A DNA stretch of 64,000 nt from an uncultured Alphaproteobacteria bacterium (GCA_902619165.1 CACNDI010000005.1:1-64000), one strand, 5' to 3'; shown: positions 27,056 to 38,100, counted from the first letter of the stretch. Numbers and translations: made by a program. The notes: generated from the letters alone by a model not told the origin.

Positions 27056-28279
27056 ATGACTAACAGAGTGGTAATAACAGGAATGGGGGGTGTTTCATCT
27101 ATTGGAATGTCAGTGCCTGAAATATATAATAGCTTGAGAGAAGGGAAGCCTGGAATTGGCCAACTTGAGTTTCCAGATATAACAAGGCTAAAAGTAAAAA
27201 CTGGCGGACAAATAAAAAACTTTGATCCAAGTAAGCATTTTGAATTGAAGCAAGTTGGCAGGACGGATCGATTTTCCCAATTTGCTTTGCTGGCTGCTAA
27301 AGAAGCAATAACGAACGCGGGGCTAGAAAATTGTAAACTAGAGTGGCCAGAAAATGCCGGTGTAATTTTGGGCTCTTCTATTGGTGGTATCGAAACTATA
27401 AATCATAGCTATAAACAGGTTTTTGAGAAAGGGCATAATAGGCTGCACCCACTTACTATACCAAAAATAATGAATAACTCAGCAACTAGTTTGATCTCAA
27501 TTGAATATCATATACAGGGACCAAGTTTTACTGTTTCTTCTGCTTGTTCTTCTGCAAACCATGCTATGGGAATTGCTTATGAAACTATTAAATTAGGAAA
27601 ATCCAAAATTCTTATTACTGGTGGAAGCGAGAGTTTTCTAAGCTTTGGAGGAATTAAACCTTGGGAAAGTTTAAGAGTTTTATCTCAAAGCAAGTGTCGT
27701 CCTTTTTCCAGAGGAAGAGATGGTCTCGTTCATGGTGAGGGTGCCGGTATCTTTGTATTTGAAAGCTTGGCCTCTGCAAAAAAAAGAAAAGCAGATATCA
27801 TTGCGGAAGTAGTGGGGTTTGCAATGTCTTCAGACGCATCTGATCTCATAAAACCTAATAATATTGGTCCCCAAAAAGCTCTTGAAGGCGTATTAAAAGA
27901 TGCAATGATAAATAAAACAGATGTCACCTATATAAATGCACATGGTACTGGTACTATGTTGAATGACAAAATGGAAAGTGAAGCAATTAACAAAGTATTC
28001 GGTAGACATTCTAGATCTATTAAAGTCTCTTCTACTAAAGCTATGCATGGTCATCTAATAGGCGCGACAGCAGCAATCGAACTACTGGCTTGCACGCTTG
28101 CATTAAACGAAAACGTTATCCCTCCAACTATAAATTATTTAGGTTTAGATCCTGCTTGCGATCTTGATGTAGTTCCAAATTATTCTCAAGAATTAAAAAG
28201 TGTTGACGTTGTCCTTAACAATTCTTTTGCGTTTGGTGGCATGAACGCAGTGTTAGCGCTTAAAAAATATTCAAATTAG
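27056..28279 (+). CDS. Beta-ketoacyl-ACP synthase II family protein (FabF-like)
   Basis: 407 aa, normal KAS I/II length. The catalytic Cys-His-His triad is visible: C164 (SSACSSANH), H296 (NAHGTGT) and H333 (KAMHGHLIGA). It elongates acyl-ACP by decarboxylative condensation with malonyl-ACP. The paired upstream ACP suggests it works on that carrier. The stop codon lies inside a small terminator hairpin shared with the convergent gene. Confidence 0.92.
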   Translation: MTNRVVITGMGGVSSIGMSVPEIYNSLREGKPGIGQLEFPDITRLKVKTGGQIKNFDPSKHFELKQVGRTDRFSQFALLAAKEAITNAGLENCKLEWPENAGVILGSSIGGIETINHSYKQVFEKGHNRLHPLTIPKIMNNSATSLISIEYHIQGPSFTVSSACSSANHAMGIAYETIKLGKSKILITGGSESFLSFGGIKPWESLRVLSQSKCRPFSRGRDGLVHGEGAGIFVFESLASAKKRKADIIAEVVGFAMSSDASDLIKPNNIGPQKALEGVLKDAMINKTDVTYINAHGTGTMLNDKMESEAINKVFGRHSRSIKVSSTKAMHGHLIGATAAIELLACTLALNENVIPPTINYLGLDPACDLDVVPNYSQELKSVDVVLNNSFAFGGMNAVLALKKYSN

Positions 28280-28297
28280 GCACTAGCCTAGCTTTTT
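28277..28297. terminator. Terminator between the convergent KAS and CorC-like genes
   Basis: The stem TAGGC (28277-28281) / GCCTA (28286-28290) with a 4-nt loop is followed by GCTTTTT on the plus strand. A-rich sequence precedes it, so it may work weakly in the other direction too. Both genes' stop codons lie in the stem. Confidence 0.5.
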
Positions 28298-29572
28298 AAT
28301 TTTTATTTTTGTTATACGATTTCCTTTTCTCTTTAATATTTCATACCGAAATCCATTAAAAATAAAAACTTGTTTTTCAGAGGGTATTGACTGAGCTTCA
28401 TGTATAACAAGACCCGCAACCGTGTTAGCTTCCTCATCAGGGATATTCCAGTCTCTTTGTCTATTAAGATCTCTTATAGTCATATTCCCTTCAACTATTA
28501 ATGAGTTATCATTAAGCTCCTTTACCTGTTGTTCAATCACATCGTGCTCATCACTAATTTGACCTACTATTTCTTCTAAAATATCCTCTAACGTTATGAG
28601 CCCTCGAAGGTCACCATACTCATCCACTACTAGTGCAAAGTGTGATTTTCTTTTTAAGAATTGTTTCATTTGTTGATCAAGAGTAGTGGTCTCTGGAACA
28701 AAATAAGGCTTCATTGCAACCTCAAGAATATTTATATCATTTACGTTCAATCTTCTTGTAGACTGCCCAAGCGCAAATCCCTTGAATGATCTTAAGACAT
28801 CCTTTGCATGAAGTACCCCAATCACATTTTCCGGGTTGTCTTCATAGATTGGAAGTCTGGTGTAAGGAGAATTTAGACACTTCTCAAAGATCTCATTAGG
28901 GGAACTATTAGTGCTTATCATTTCGATTTGACTGCGATGTAACATTATCTCTTCTACTTCTCGATTGCCAAGGTCCAAAGCTCCAAGAAGAATATCTCTA
29001 GCTTCTTTCTGCACAGCCCCTTCAGAGTGATGAAGCGATATAGCGCCTGCTATTTCCTCGGTTGCCATTTCTTCAATGTTATCTTCAGACTTAACTCCAA
29101 AAACGTTGAAAGTAATTTTTACAAAAAATCTAATTGCTTTAATAAAAGGAGTAAAGGCAAATACAAAGAATCTGACTAAACCTGCAACCTTTATTGAAAC
29201 ACCTTCTGGGTTGGTAATCGCGTAAGTTTTGGGCATAATTTCGGCAAAGACTAATATTAGAAAGGTCATAGTAAATGTAGCTATAATGACACCATTCTCT
29301 TGAAATAAGGATGTAAAAAGAGAAGTTGCAAGAGAGGTTGCAAGAATATTTACTAAATTATTTCCTAATAACAATGCTCCCAGCAAGCTCTCTCCATTTT
29401 CTTTTAAAGCTAATGCTCTTGTTGCCATTTTTGAACCCTTAGCTTTCAGTGCAGTTAGTTTGGCTTTACTTGCTCCTGTGAGAGCTGTTTCAGATCCAGA
29501 GAAAAAAGCCGAAATAATTAGCAGGCCAGCAATTGAGATTGATACTAACCAAAAATTCGTGTCAATAAGCAT
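28283..29572 (-). CDS. HlyC/CorC-family (CNNM-like) membrane protein with CBS domains
   Basis: 429 aa. The N-terminal DUF21/CNNM membrane domain covers about residues 1-170 with four hydrophobic segments. A CBS pair follows (about 210-330; HRSQIEMI, GVLHAKDVL, VVDEYGDLRGLITLEDILEEIVG) and then a C-terminal CorC_HlyC domain. The family is linked to Mg2+/Co2+ export, although older names say hemolysin. It is the first minus-strand gene in a run with xerD. Confidence 0.9.
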   Translation of the reverse strand: MLIDTNFWLVSISIAGLLIISAFFSGSETALTGASKAKLTALKAKGSKMATRALALKENGESLLGALLLGNNLVNILATSLATSLFTSLFQENGVIIATFTMTFLILVFAEIMPKTYAITNPEGVSIKVAGLVRFFVFAFTPFIKAIRFFVKITFNVFGVKSEDNIEEMATEEIAGAISLHHSEGAVQKEARDILLGALDLGNREVEEIMLHRSQIEMISTNSSPNEIFEKCLNSPYTRLPIYEDNPENVIGVLHAKDVLRSFKGFALGQSTRRLNVNDINILEVAMKPYFVPETTTLDQQMKQFLKRKSHFALVVDEYGDLRGLITLEDILEEIVGQISDEHDVIEQQVKELNDNSLIVEGNMTIRDLNRQRDWNIPDEEANTVAGLVIHEAQSIPSEKQVFIFNGFRYEILKRKGNRITKIKIKKLG

Positions 29573-29606
29573 AATTTAGTCCTTTCCTACATACTTACAT
29601 ATATGT

Positions 29607-30536
29607 TTATAAGTTTTTAAAATCTTTTTTAGCAAAAGGGTGATTTTCTTGAACACTCTTTATCATTTTTTCATCTAGAATATGGGTATAAATTTCAGTG
29701 GTGCTAAGGTTTTTGTGACCAAGTAGGGTTTGTATAACTCTTAGGTCGGCGCCATTTGACAATAAATGGGATGCGAATGCATGTCGGATTTTGTGTGGAG
29801 AAACGTAACGCGAGTTTAGTCCCGCAAATTTTGCAATTTTCTTAATAATCAAGAAAAATCTCTCTCTATTCAAATAGCCATTTTTTGATCTTGAAGGAAA
29901 TAAAAAATCACTTTCATAAAACGCTATGTTTGTTTTTTTTAACTCAACCAAATATTTTTTAATCGCTGATATGGCTAATTTACTAATCGGAACCATACGT
30001 TCTTTATTTCCTTTACCTTTAATTAATATTATTTCTGGCGTACCAATAAAAAGCGATTTTCGTAGTGAAACGAGTTCACTAACTCTCATCCCACTTGCGT
30101 ACAGGATTTCAATCAAAGCTTTGTTTCTTGTTTTTTCAAGCTTATTTTTTCCCACTTTGCTAGCAGAGTTCAATATTCTTAGTACCTCCTCTTCAGATAA
30201 AAAGCCGGGTATTTTTTTTGCTTTTTTAAAGTTTTTGATATCCTCACATGGGTTTCGATCAAGCAAACCTTCCTTTATTAAAAATTTAAAAAATTGTTTT
30301 ATAGTAGACAATCTCCTAGCGATAGTGCTATCCGCAAAGTGTCGTTCTCTTTGATTTTGGAAAAATTTGTTAATATCATCTTTTCTAAGTGTTTCAACAC
30401 TTAAGTTTTGGTCGTTTATAAACGTAAAAAAAATTTTTAGATCTGCTCTGTATGAAGACGCCGTATTAAAGCTCATATTTTTTTCAGTTACCAGACTTAG
30501 TAAAAAGTCAGATGATATATTATCGACATTTTTCAT
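29607..30536 (-). CDS. xerD: Tyrosine recombinase XerD
   Basis: 309 aa. N-terminal SAM-like DNA-binding domain, then the catalytic domain with R151 (ASGMRVSE), H248-x-x-R251 (PHKIRHAFA), H274 (LLGHKNLSTT) and nucleophile Y283 (EIYTHI). It resolves chromosome dimers at dif with XerC. Its position by aroK/aroB on the core chromosome supports XerD rather than an island integrase. Its start overlaps the stop of the upstream exported protein gene by 4 bp. Confidence 0.92.
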   Translation of the reverse strand: MKNVDNISSDFLLSLVTEKNMSFNTASSYRADLKIFFTFINDQNLSVETLRKDDINKFFQNQRERHFADSTIARRLSTIKQFFKFLIKEGLLDRNPCEDIKNFKKAKKIPGFLSEEEVLRILNSASKVGKNKLEKTRNKALIEILYASGMRVSELVSLRKSLFIGTPEIILIKGKGNKERMVPISKLAISAIKKYLVELKKTNIAFYESDFLFPSRSKNGYLNRERFFLIIKKIAKFAGLNSRYVSPHKIRHAFASHLLSNGADLRVIQTLLGHKNLSTTEIYTHILDEKMIKSVQENHPFAKKDFKNL

Positions 30537-32122
30537 ATGTTACGAACCAATTTTTTTAAGGTATTTAAAGCTATTAGCTCGACCGAAATTTCGTTCACTA
30601 GATCAATAAGTCCAATTTTTGTAAGCATACTTAAGCTCAGTTTCACCTCTTCAAACTCAGTTGAAGGGCCATTTTCTAACAGATTTAAACTTTCTAATAG
30701 AATTAATCCCTTTTCCATTTGAGCATCAAGGTTTCTATTTGTAGGAAAACTTTTTTTAATTATTTCTACGTTTAGCTTTTTTATTAACTCGCAGAGTCTG
30801 GTGTCTGTTTCACGTTTTATGAACACCTTTTTTTTAATATCTATCAAACAGTTGACATCAGGATTACTTGACTCCTGCACAAAAAACTCACTGGTCATGC
30901 CATCAGTTAGACTGAGTAGAGCAATGGCCAGATCTTTCAGTCTTTTGTCATCAGAATAATTAAAGTTTTTTAGTTCATCTACGTATTCATTAGAAAAATG
31001 TACTAGTAATTTTTTTTTTTGAAATACCTTTGTAGCTTGTTTTAGAGCTAAAAGTTTTCTGTGTTCACTATCGCTGTTAAAAGCCTGCTCTAATTGCATT
31101 ACAGCTATTATTGCATCATTAAGGTTCTCACCGTCTTCAATTCGGCTTGATCTGTATAAGCTAAATAAAGTATTTGCGTTGACTACGTACTTTGATGCTA
31201 ATTGCTCCATAGACTTAATTCGCATTTTGGGGGGAATGCCCGATAGACTAAATGCATATGCGTATTTGTTTGGCAGAATGTCAGAGGGTATTAATTCTTT
31301 CTTGCCATGCATAAGATAAAAGCTTGTCGGACTTAGATTATGAATCTCGATATTATAGAGGCTATGAGTTTCGATGTCTGGATCTAAATAATTTAATAAT
31401 AATTTTTTTTCTTTATCATCAAATTGCTCCAAAGATGAACCCACGGTAAAAGCTAAGGTGGCTGCTTGCCAGTCGTTTTTTCTGACCAAGCATATTATCT
31501 TAAATTGAAGCATTCCCTCAAAGTTTGGGTATTTATTCGCTATATCACAAGTTTTTGACAGTCTTCCGTTCAGATATGCAACTTGAATTTTTCTCTTCAT
31601 TAGTTCAACCGACGGTTCTTTAATATAATTTAGGATTTCTTCTGCTTCATCAATCGCACCCAAATTGATAAGTTGATCAATACGTGACAATAGGAATAAA
31701 TACCCCATATTCTTTACTCCTATGGAGTTTAAAGGAGGCTTTGCGTCTACAAGTAGAAGTCTTTTAAAGATTTTATTTGTGCTGGTTAAAGTAAGATTAG
31801 GCATACTTATTAGCTTTTCCGAAAGCGCTCTTTCGCTTGAGTTACTCCATAGATCACTTGGAAACTTAGTGCTTTCGATTGAAATTAACCCTATTCCATT
31901 TACGTTTAGTGCATCCAGAAAATTTTCTTCGACATTTTCTTCATCTAAAAAGGATTTTGACGATTTAGATATTACTGACGCCTTCTCCGTAAGGCTGTAT
32001 TCTTTAGTCGCATTTCCATGCTTACTTTCTTCTGAATATGCTTTAGAGAAAATTACCACCGAGGCTAAAAAAAATAAGAAAAAAGCCTTAATTTGTTGAT
32101 TAGCCATCGATATTGACTTCAA
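30533..32122 (-). CDS. Exported alpha-helical protein of unknown function (529 aa)
   Basis: A hydrophobic segment of about 15 residues (AFFLFFLASVVIF) and a cut site near KAYS form a signal peptide, so the protein is periplasmic or secreted. The remainder is rich in Leu/Glu helices with repeat-like pairs (for example LLSRIDQLINLGAIDEAEEIL), suggesting TPR-type helical hairpins. The start is TTG 32122 (AGGTGA upstream) or ATG 32107. It overlaps xerD by 4 bp and is probably co-transcribed. I do not recognise the family. Confidence 0.75.
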   Translation of the reverse strand: MKSISMANQQIKAFFLFFLASVVIFSKAYSEESKHGNATKEYSLTEKASVISKSSKSFLDEENVEENFLDALNVNGIGLISIESTKFPSDLWSNSSERALSEKLISMPNLTLTSTNKIFKRLLLVDAKPPLNSIGVKNMGYLFLLSRIDQLINLGAIDEAEEILNYIKEPSVELMKRKIQVAYLNGRLSKTCDIANKYPNFEGMLQFKIICLVRKNDWQAATLAFTVGSSLEQFDDKEKKLLLNYLDPDIETHSLYNIEIHNLSPTSFYLMHGKKELIPSDILPNKYAYAFSLSGIPPKMRIKSMEQLASKYVVNANTLFSLYRSSRIEDGENLNDAIIAVMQLEQAFNSDSEHRKLLALKQATKVFQKKKLLVHFSNEYVDELKNFNYSDDKRLKDLAIALLSLTDGMTSEFFVQESSNPDVNCLIDIKKKVFIKRETDTRLCELIKKLNVEIIKKSFPTNRNLDAQMEKGLILLESLNLLENGPSTEFEEVKLSLSMLTKIGLIDLVNEISVELIALNTLKKLVRNI

Positions 32123-32176
32123 TAATTACTTCACCTTTGGGGGGGTCTTGTTCGATAAGCAAATATAATAAAAAAG

Positions 32177-32207
32177 TTGAAAAAAAAATAATTATCGAAC
32201 CTATAAT
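32177..32207 (+). promoter_or_regulatory. Candidate promoter of aroK-aroB
   Basis: TTGAAA (32177-32182) and a perfect TATAAT (32202-32207) are separated by 19 bp in the 221-bp divergent gap. The spacer is 2 bp longer than ideal, and the start codon is 137 bp away. Confidence 0.3.
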
Positions 32208-32343
32208 ATAGTATTTTCGCAATCTTTATTTGTCCTCACTAAAGCATAACTCTTTTTAAATGTAAGTTTTTACACCAATTTACATTTTACTTGTTATATA
32301 AAACAAATAATTTCAAATTTTATACAGTAAATGAATTTATGCA

Positions 32344-32880
32344 ATGAAACAAATTTTATCTAAATCAATAGTGCTTATAGGTTTAATGGGCAGCGGGAAG
32401 AGCGCCATTGGTAAAATGCTTTCTGAAAGAATGGGTGTCTCACTATCGGATACCGACAAAATTATTGAAAAGGAAGTTGGTAAAACCATTTATGAAATTT
32501 TTAATGACCAGGGTGAAAAATACTTTAGGCAACTTGAAGAAAAAGTGGTGGGTAGAGTATTAGATGAAACTGCACACATTATTTCAACAGGTGGCGGATC
32601 AATCTTATCTTCTAAAACAAGGCACGCGATTAAATCAAAATCTTTTTCTATTTGGGTTCAATGTAATGTTGATATTATATCAAAGCGTATTCTCCACCAG
32701 GAAAAACGACCCCTTTTAAAGAGTAAAAGTATAGTAGATACCCTAATCAAAAAGAATAATGAGCGAATTAAGTTTTATAGACAAGCAGATAGTCATATTG
32801 TCAATGAAAGCTCTAATATAAAAATTACTGTAGAGGCAATAGTCCAAGATCTATTGCTGAAAAAGGTGGTAAATAAATAA
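32344..32880 (+). CDS. aroK: Shikimate kinase
   Basis: 178 aa with the Walker A loop GLMGSGKS (residues 13-20), the SDTDKIIE shikimate-binding Asp, STGGGS and the LID-region RPLL. It phosphorylates shikimate at the 3-OH for chorismate synthesis. aroB starts on the last base of its stop codon (TAATG), so the pair is translationally coupled. Confidence 0.95.
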   Translation: MKQILSKSIVLIGLMGSGKSAIGKMLSERMGVSLSDTDKIIEKEVGKTIYEIFNDQGEKYFRQLEEKVVGRVLDETAHIISTGGGSILSSKTRHAIKSKSFSIWVQCNVDIISKRILHQEKRPLLKSKSIVDTLIKKNNERIKFYRQADSHIVNESSNIKITVEAIVQDLLLKKVVNK

Positions 32881-33992
32881 TGATACGTAAAAAGTCTATA
32901 AGCATTCGCTCTAAAAAAACTACTTACGATATCTTGTTAGGTAAAAATCTTTTAAAAGAGAACAATAACAATCTTCAATTAATGTTAGCAGATAAGAAAA
33001 TCGCTATAATTTCTGATGAAACTGTGCACAATTTACAATACGAAAATTTTTTAAATCAAATAAGCGGTCTAAAAGTTGATCTTCACTTGTTTTTAATAGA
33101 ACCAGGTGAACCCTCGAAAAACTGGCATGTTCTGAAACAACTTCTCAATTGGCTAACTGAGCTAAATTTTGATAGGACAGATTATGTTGTCGCTTTTGGT
33201 GGAGGAGTAGTTGGAGATCTAGTATCTTTAGCTGCAAGTTTATTTCGTAGAGGTATAAATTTAATTCAAGTTCCGACAACCTTACTATCTCAAGTAGATA
33301 GTTCGGTAGGAGGCAAAACAGCGATAAATAATGGGCCAGCAAAAAACTCTATTGGAACGTTTTATCATCCTAAAGTTGTTTTTTGTGATACATCTTTTCT
33401 AAGCACCTTGCCGGAAAGAGCGTTTCTTGCAGGATATGCAGAGGTGTTAAAAATGGCTCTTGTTTTTGACAATGATTTTTACAATTTTTTGATAGAAAAC
33501 CAGGAGCTCATATCATTGAGAGACGAGGCCACTTTGTTACACATCATCGACAAATCTCTTGAATTAAAAAGCAAGGTTGTAGAAATCGATGAAACCGAGC
33601 AAGGAGATAGAGCACTCTTAAATTTTGGTCATACCTTTGGACATGCTTTAGAAACGTATTTTAACTACTCGGAAAAATTATTACATGGAGAAGCAGTCTC
33701 CCTTGGAATAGTTCTTGCTGCTCGTTTTTCTAACCAAGAAGGTTATTTGAGTGAATGCAAACTTGAGAATATAGACGATCACTTGCGTTTTATGAAACTT
33801 CCTACCGTAACAACTCATATTCATAATGGTAAGCTGGACATAGTAAAACTGCTGACATTTATGAAACAAGACAAAAAGGTAGTTGGCGACAATATTAACT
33901 TGATTTTATTAAAAGATATAGGTAATGGCTTTATTGAAAGAAACGTATCTTTTCAAAAATTAGAAAAATTTTTACAAGTTCAATTAAGTTAG
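32880..33992 (+). CDS. aroB: 3-dehydroquinate synthase
   Basis: 370 aa, normal length. The NAD-binding GGGVVGDLVSLAAS, the QVPTTLLSQVDSSVGGKTAIN stretch (metal and substrate site) and the later FGHTFGHALE histidines are all present. It converts DAHP to 3-dehydroquinate. It follows aroK directly, with an efflux gene pair 3 bp downstream, which is not its usual partner. Confidence 0.96.
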   Translation: MIRKKSISIRSKKTTYDILLGKNLLKENNNNLQLMLADKKIAIISDETVHNLQYENFLNQISGLKVDLHLFLIEPGEPSKNWHVLKQLLNWLTELNFDRTDYVVAFGGGVVGDLVSLAASLFRRGINLIQVPTTLLSQVDSSVGGKTAINNGPAKNSIGTFYHPKVVFCDTSFLSTLPERAFLAGYAEVLKMALVFDNDFYNFLIENQELISLRDEATLLHIIDKSLELKSKVVEIDETEQGDRALLNFGHTFGHALETYFNYSEKLLHGEAVSLGIVLAARFSNQEGYLSECKLENIDDHLRFMKLPTVTTHIHNGKLDIVKLLTFMKQDKKVVGDNINLILLKDIGNGFIERNVSFQKLEKFLQVQLS

Positions 33993-33995
33993 AGA

Positions 33996-35114
33996 ATGGT
34001 TACCAAGCTCCATATTGATTTTAATAAACCGCTAAAGCAAAAAGAAAGATTATTATCAATCTTTTTGTCTAGGAAAGCTGTAGCGGGATTTATTATTTTA
34101 ATAGTAGCTATTTGGATGGTTCCAGGTTTATTTGTTGAAAATAAAGAAAGAAGTGAGGCAATAAACCGAGATGATACTGAAAAGGTATTTGTAGTATCCG
34201 CTCAAAAAGTACAAAACCGCGATACCTATAAGGTAGTTAGAGCTAGTGGCGTGCTTAAACCAATATTTGAAGTTGATGTCTTAAGTAAGAAAGACGGGGA
34301 AGTAAAAGAAATAGTAAAACATCGTGGGCAGTTGGTTGAAAAAAATGATGTCATACTCGAAATAGATAAGGGAACCATTCTGGAACAGCTAGAGGCTGGA
34401 GAGGCCGCCTTGCGACTGGAAGAGAAAAACCACTCAATAACTGAAAGTCTATCGAAGAAAGATATGACATCAGAATTGAATTTGGTTAGGGCTGAGGTCT
34501 CTTTGACGCGAGCAAAAGCAGATATTGCCAATTTGCGAAATAATCTTAAAAACAGCACTGTTGTTGCGGGTATTGGTGGAGTGCTGGAGTTGTTAAGTGT
34601 TGAGGCCGGTCAATTTGTCAAAAAAAATCAAAATATTGGAAAAATAATCGACCTTTCAAAAATGGTGTTGTTTGCACCGGTGGCTCAAACAGATGTCGGT
34701 AAAATATCGCTAAGTGATGAAGTCGTAATCAATGTAACTGGGGTCGGAAACAGAAGGGGTGTGGTGAAACGTATAGCTTCTTCAGCCAGTGAGGCGACCC
34801 GAACATTCATTGTTGAAATTGAAATAACTAATGCAGACATGTCTTTGAAGGCTGGAATGAGTGCAGAGGTTGGCATTTTAGTTGAGAAGGTCCAGGCTTT
34901 TTCAATATCTCCTGCGCACTTAGCAATTGGAGAAGATGGGTCTTTAAAGGTAAAAACAGTAAGAAATAATATAGTTTTTGAGAATGATGTTTCATTGGTG
35001 AGAACCTCAGGTAATTTTGCTTTAGTTTCTGGGTTGCTAGATAATGATATCGTTTTAACAAATGGTCAGGCTTTTGTAAGCCCTGGCGACGAAATAGAGT
35101 ATAAAATTAATTGA
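33996..35114 (+). CDS. RND efflux periplasmic adaptor (membrane fusion protein)
   Basis: 372 aa. One N-terminal membrane segment lies around residues 27-45. A lipoyl-like domain follows (KDGEVKEIVKHRGQLVEKND), then a short coiled-coil hairpin, the second lipoyl half (VAGIGGVLELLSVEAGQFV) and beta-barrel and MP domains. It bridges the RND pump to an outer-membrane channel. It starts 3 bp after aroB and 9 bp before the RND gene. No TolC-like gene is nearby. Confidence 0.9.
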   Translation: MVTKLHIDFNKPLKQKERLLSIFLSRKAVAGFIILIVAIWMVPGLFVENKERSEAINRDDTEKVFVVSAQKVQNRDTYKVVRASGVLKPIFEVDVLSKKDGEVKEIVKHRGQLVEKNDVILEIDKGTILEQLEAGEAALRLEEKNHSITESLSKKDMTSELNLVRAEVSLTRAKADIANLRNNLKNSTVVAGIGGVLELLSVEAGQFVKKNQNIGKIIDLSKMVLFAPVAQTDVGKISLSDEVVINVTGVGNRRGVVKRIASSASEATRTFIVEIEITNADMSLKAGMSAEVGILVEKVQAFSISPAHLAIGEDGSLKVKTVRNNIVFENDVSLVRTSGNFALVSGLLDNDIVLTNGQAFVSPGDEIEYKIN

Positions 35115-35123
35115 GAATAAAAC

Positions 35124-38100
35124 ATGAAATCAATAATTGAAGGCTGCTTTAAAAGACCTGGTGCCGTAATTTTGGCCTTAATATTGATCTTCTTTTCAGG
35201 TATTAATGCATTCTTATCTATACCTAAAGAAGCATCACCAGACGTAGAAATTCCTGTTGCATATGTTAGTGTAGCGTACGAAGGTATATCTCCTTCTGAT
35301 GCAGAAAAGTTGTTAACTAAGCCACTTGAAAAACAGCTCAAAACAGTTGCAGGACTAAAAAAAATGACGTCAGCGGCGACGGAAGGTTATACATCCATAA
35401 CGGTTGAGTTTGATCCAGGTGAGGATATAGACCTTGTTTTAGAGGACGTACGGCAAGCTGTCGATGATGCAAAAAAAGATTTACCAAAAAATGCAGAAGA
35501 ACCAAAGGTAACAGAAATAAGTTTGGCACTATTCCCAATCTTGTCCGTATCTTTGTCAGGAAATGTTCCAGAGTCTTCACTGATAAACATAGCAAATAAT
35601 ATAAAAGAAAAAGTTGAAAGTGTAGCCGGTGTTCTAGAGGTAGAAGTGGGTGGTGACAGAAAAGAGGTCATAGAAATACTTATTGATGCTAGTTCTATAG
35701 AATCTTACGGTATAAACCCACAAAACGTTATTGGATTGGTGGCGGCTAACAACCAATTAGTAACCGCAGGTGCTATTGAAAATGAAAATGGTAGATTGGT
35801 TGTAAAAGTACCTGGGGTTGTTGAAACATTAGATGAACTTTTTGCAATGCCTATAAAAATTGCGGACGGCACCAATATAAATTTTGGTGATATTGCGATT
35901 ATAAGAAGAACTTTTGAAGATAAGAAAAGTTGGTCCAGAGTCAATGGTAAACCAGCTGTCGTTTTAGATATAAAAAAGAGAGTAGGATCGAATATAATCG
36001 ACGTAGTAGATGCCTCAAAAAAGGTTATTTCTGAGGAAGTGTCTAACATTCCAGGAAATATAAATGTCGATTATCTGTTTGACGAATCTAAGTCTGTCAG
36101 AAATTTACTTAATGATTTAGGTAACAACGTTTTCGCTGCAGTTTTAATCGTCTTGGTAATAATAGTGCTGGCATTAGGAATAAAAAATGCTCTTTTAATT
36201 GGGTTTGCGATACCGAGCAGTTTTCTTCTTGGTTTTATCATTTTGAGCTACTTTGGGGTAACTATGAATATAATCGTCTTATTTTCTCTCATACTGGTAG
36301 CAGGTATACTGGTAGATGGAGTTATCGTTACGACAGAGTATGCTGACCGAAAAATATCTTTGGGCCATGATAGAAGAGCTGCTTACTTGGAGGGTTCGGT
36401 AAGAATGTCGTGGCCTATAATAGCCTCTACAGTAACTACTTTGATGGTCTTTTTTCCTTTATTGGTTTGGCCTGGTATCGTTGGTCAATTTATGAAATAT
36501 TTGCCAATAACAATGATTGTCGTTTTGTCAGCATCTCTTTTAATGGCCCTGATATTCATTCCAATATTGGGAAGCTTTCTCGGAAAAATTTCAACTGACA
36601 AAAGAGCCAAAACAACGCCTCCAAAACTTTATAAAAATATTCTTAAAATCTCAGTAACACGACCGATACTTTCGATTTTTTTGGTGGGTTTATTGATAGT
36701 GGGATCTTACTCGGCATATTTTTCTGCTAAATTAGGGGTTCAATTTTTCCCAGATATTGAACCAGAGCAAGCAGTTGTTCAAATTCTTTCAAGGGGTGAC
36801 CTGTCTGCTTCAGAAAAAAATTCTTTAGTGAAAGATACAGAGGCTTCAATTTCTAATTTAAATGGCGTAGATATAAATTTTGCTAAAACGGGACCTGATG
36901 GCAGGACTAAAGATCTAGTAGGTTCGGTGCGAACCATTTTCTCTGATTGGGATGAACGTGAAACAGCCGCTAATTTGATGGAGAGCATGAGAGGGAGTGT
37001 TAAATTTTTAGAAGGCGCTAACATAAATATAGTAGCGCAGAAGGAAGGCCCGGGAGGTCAAGGAAAGCCAGTAAGAATTGAAATTACAGGCACTGACTTT
37101 GATCAATTGAACAAAGCGTTATTTGTTATTAGACAGAAAATGAACAAAATAGAGGGTTTTATTGATATTTCAGATAACTTGCCGTCTCCAGGCTTAGAAT
37201 GGAATTTAAATATCGATAGAGAAATAGCCGCTAGACATGGTGTTACAGTTGCAAGTTTGGGCACAATGGTAAAGTTACTAACCAAAGGAGTTAAGGTTTC
37301 AGATTACAGGCCGGACGATACAGACGAAGAGCTTGAGGTGTTTTTGAGATATATAAAGTCTGAACGAAATTTAGATAGACTGCAGGAGTTAAGAGTTCCT
37401 ACATCCGACGGGAGATATGTCCCGTTGTCCGTATTTGCTGAACTTACGCCAGAAAAAAAGGGAGGTACCATATCTCGTTTAGATGGAAACAGACTTCGAT
37501 CTATCGAAGCAAATGTGAAGGAAGGAATGCAAGCACCGTTTTTAATTGAAAAACTTAAGAGTGAAATAGAGAATGTAACTTTCCCAAAAAGTGTGAGTGT
37601 AAACTTTGCAGGTGAAGATGAAGATATCAAGGAAACTCAGGCTTTTCTTGGGCAATCCCTAGTCTTCTCTCTAGTGTTAATGTCAATTGTTTTAATGATC
37701 CAATTTAATTCAGCATGGCAAACTATCGTAACGATGTCCGCAATCATTTTATCAACGGGCGGAATTTTTCTGTTACTCTTCTTGACTGAAAGACCTTTTG
37801 GTGTCGTCATGTCGATGCTTGGTCTGATTGCACTTGCAGGTATTGTTGTAAATAATAATATTGTTTTGATTGACACCTTTAATGAATATAGAAGAAAAGG
37901 ACATAATCATAGAGAAGCTGCTTACATGGCAGGACTTACAAGGTTTAGACCCGTTATACTGACAGCTATTACGACGATATTAGGCCTTGTTCCGATGGTT
38001 TTCAGTCTAACCATAAGATTTTCTGAACGAGATGTACTTGTTGGAGCTCCTTCTTCTCAGTGGTGGGTCGATCTCTCTAGTACAATTGCTGGAGGGCTGA

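Noticed and set aside
29926-30354. 142-aa frame antisense to xerD
   Set aside because: Overlaps the conserved catalytic domain on the other strand and matches no protein pattern.
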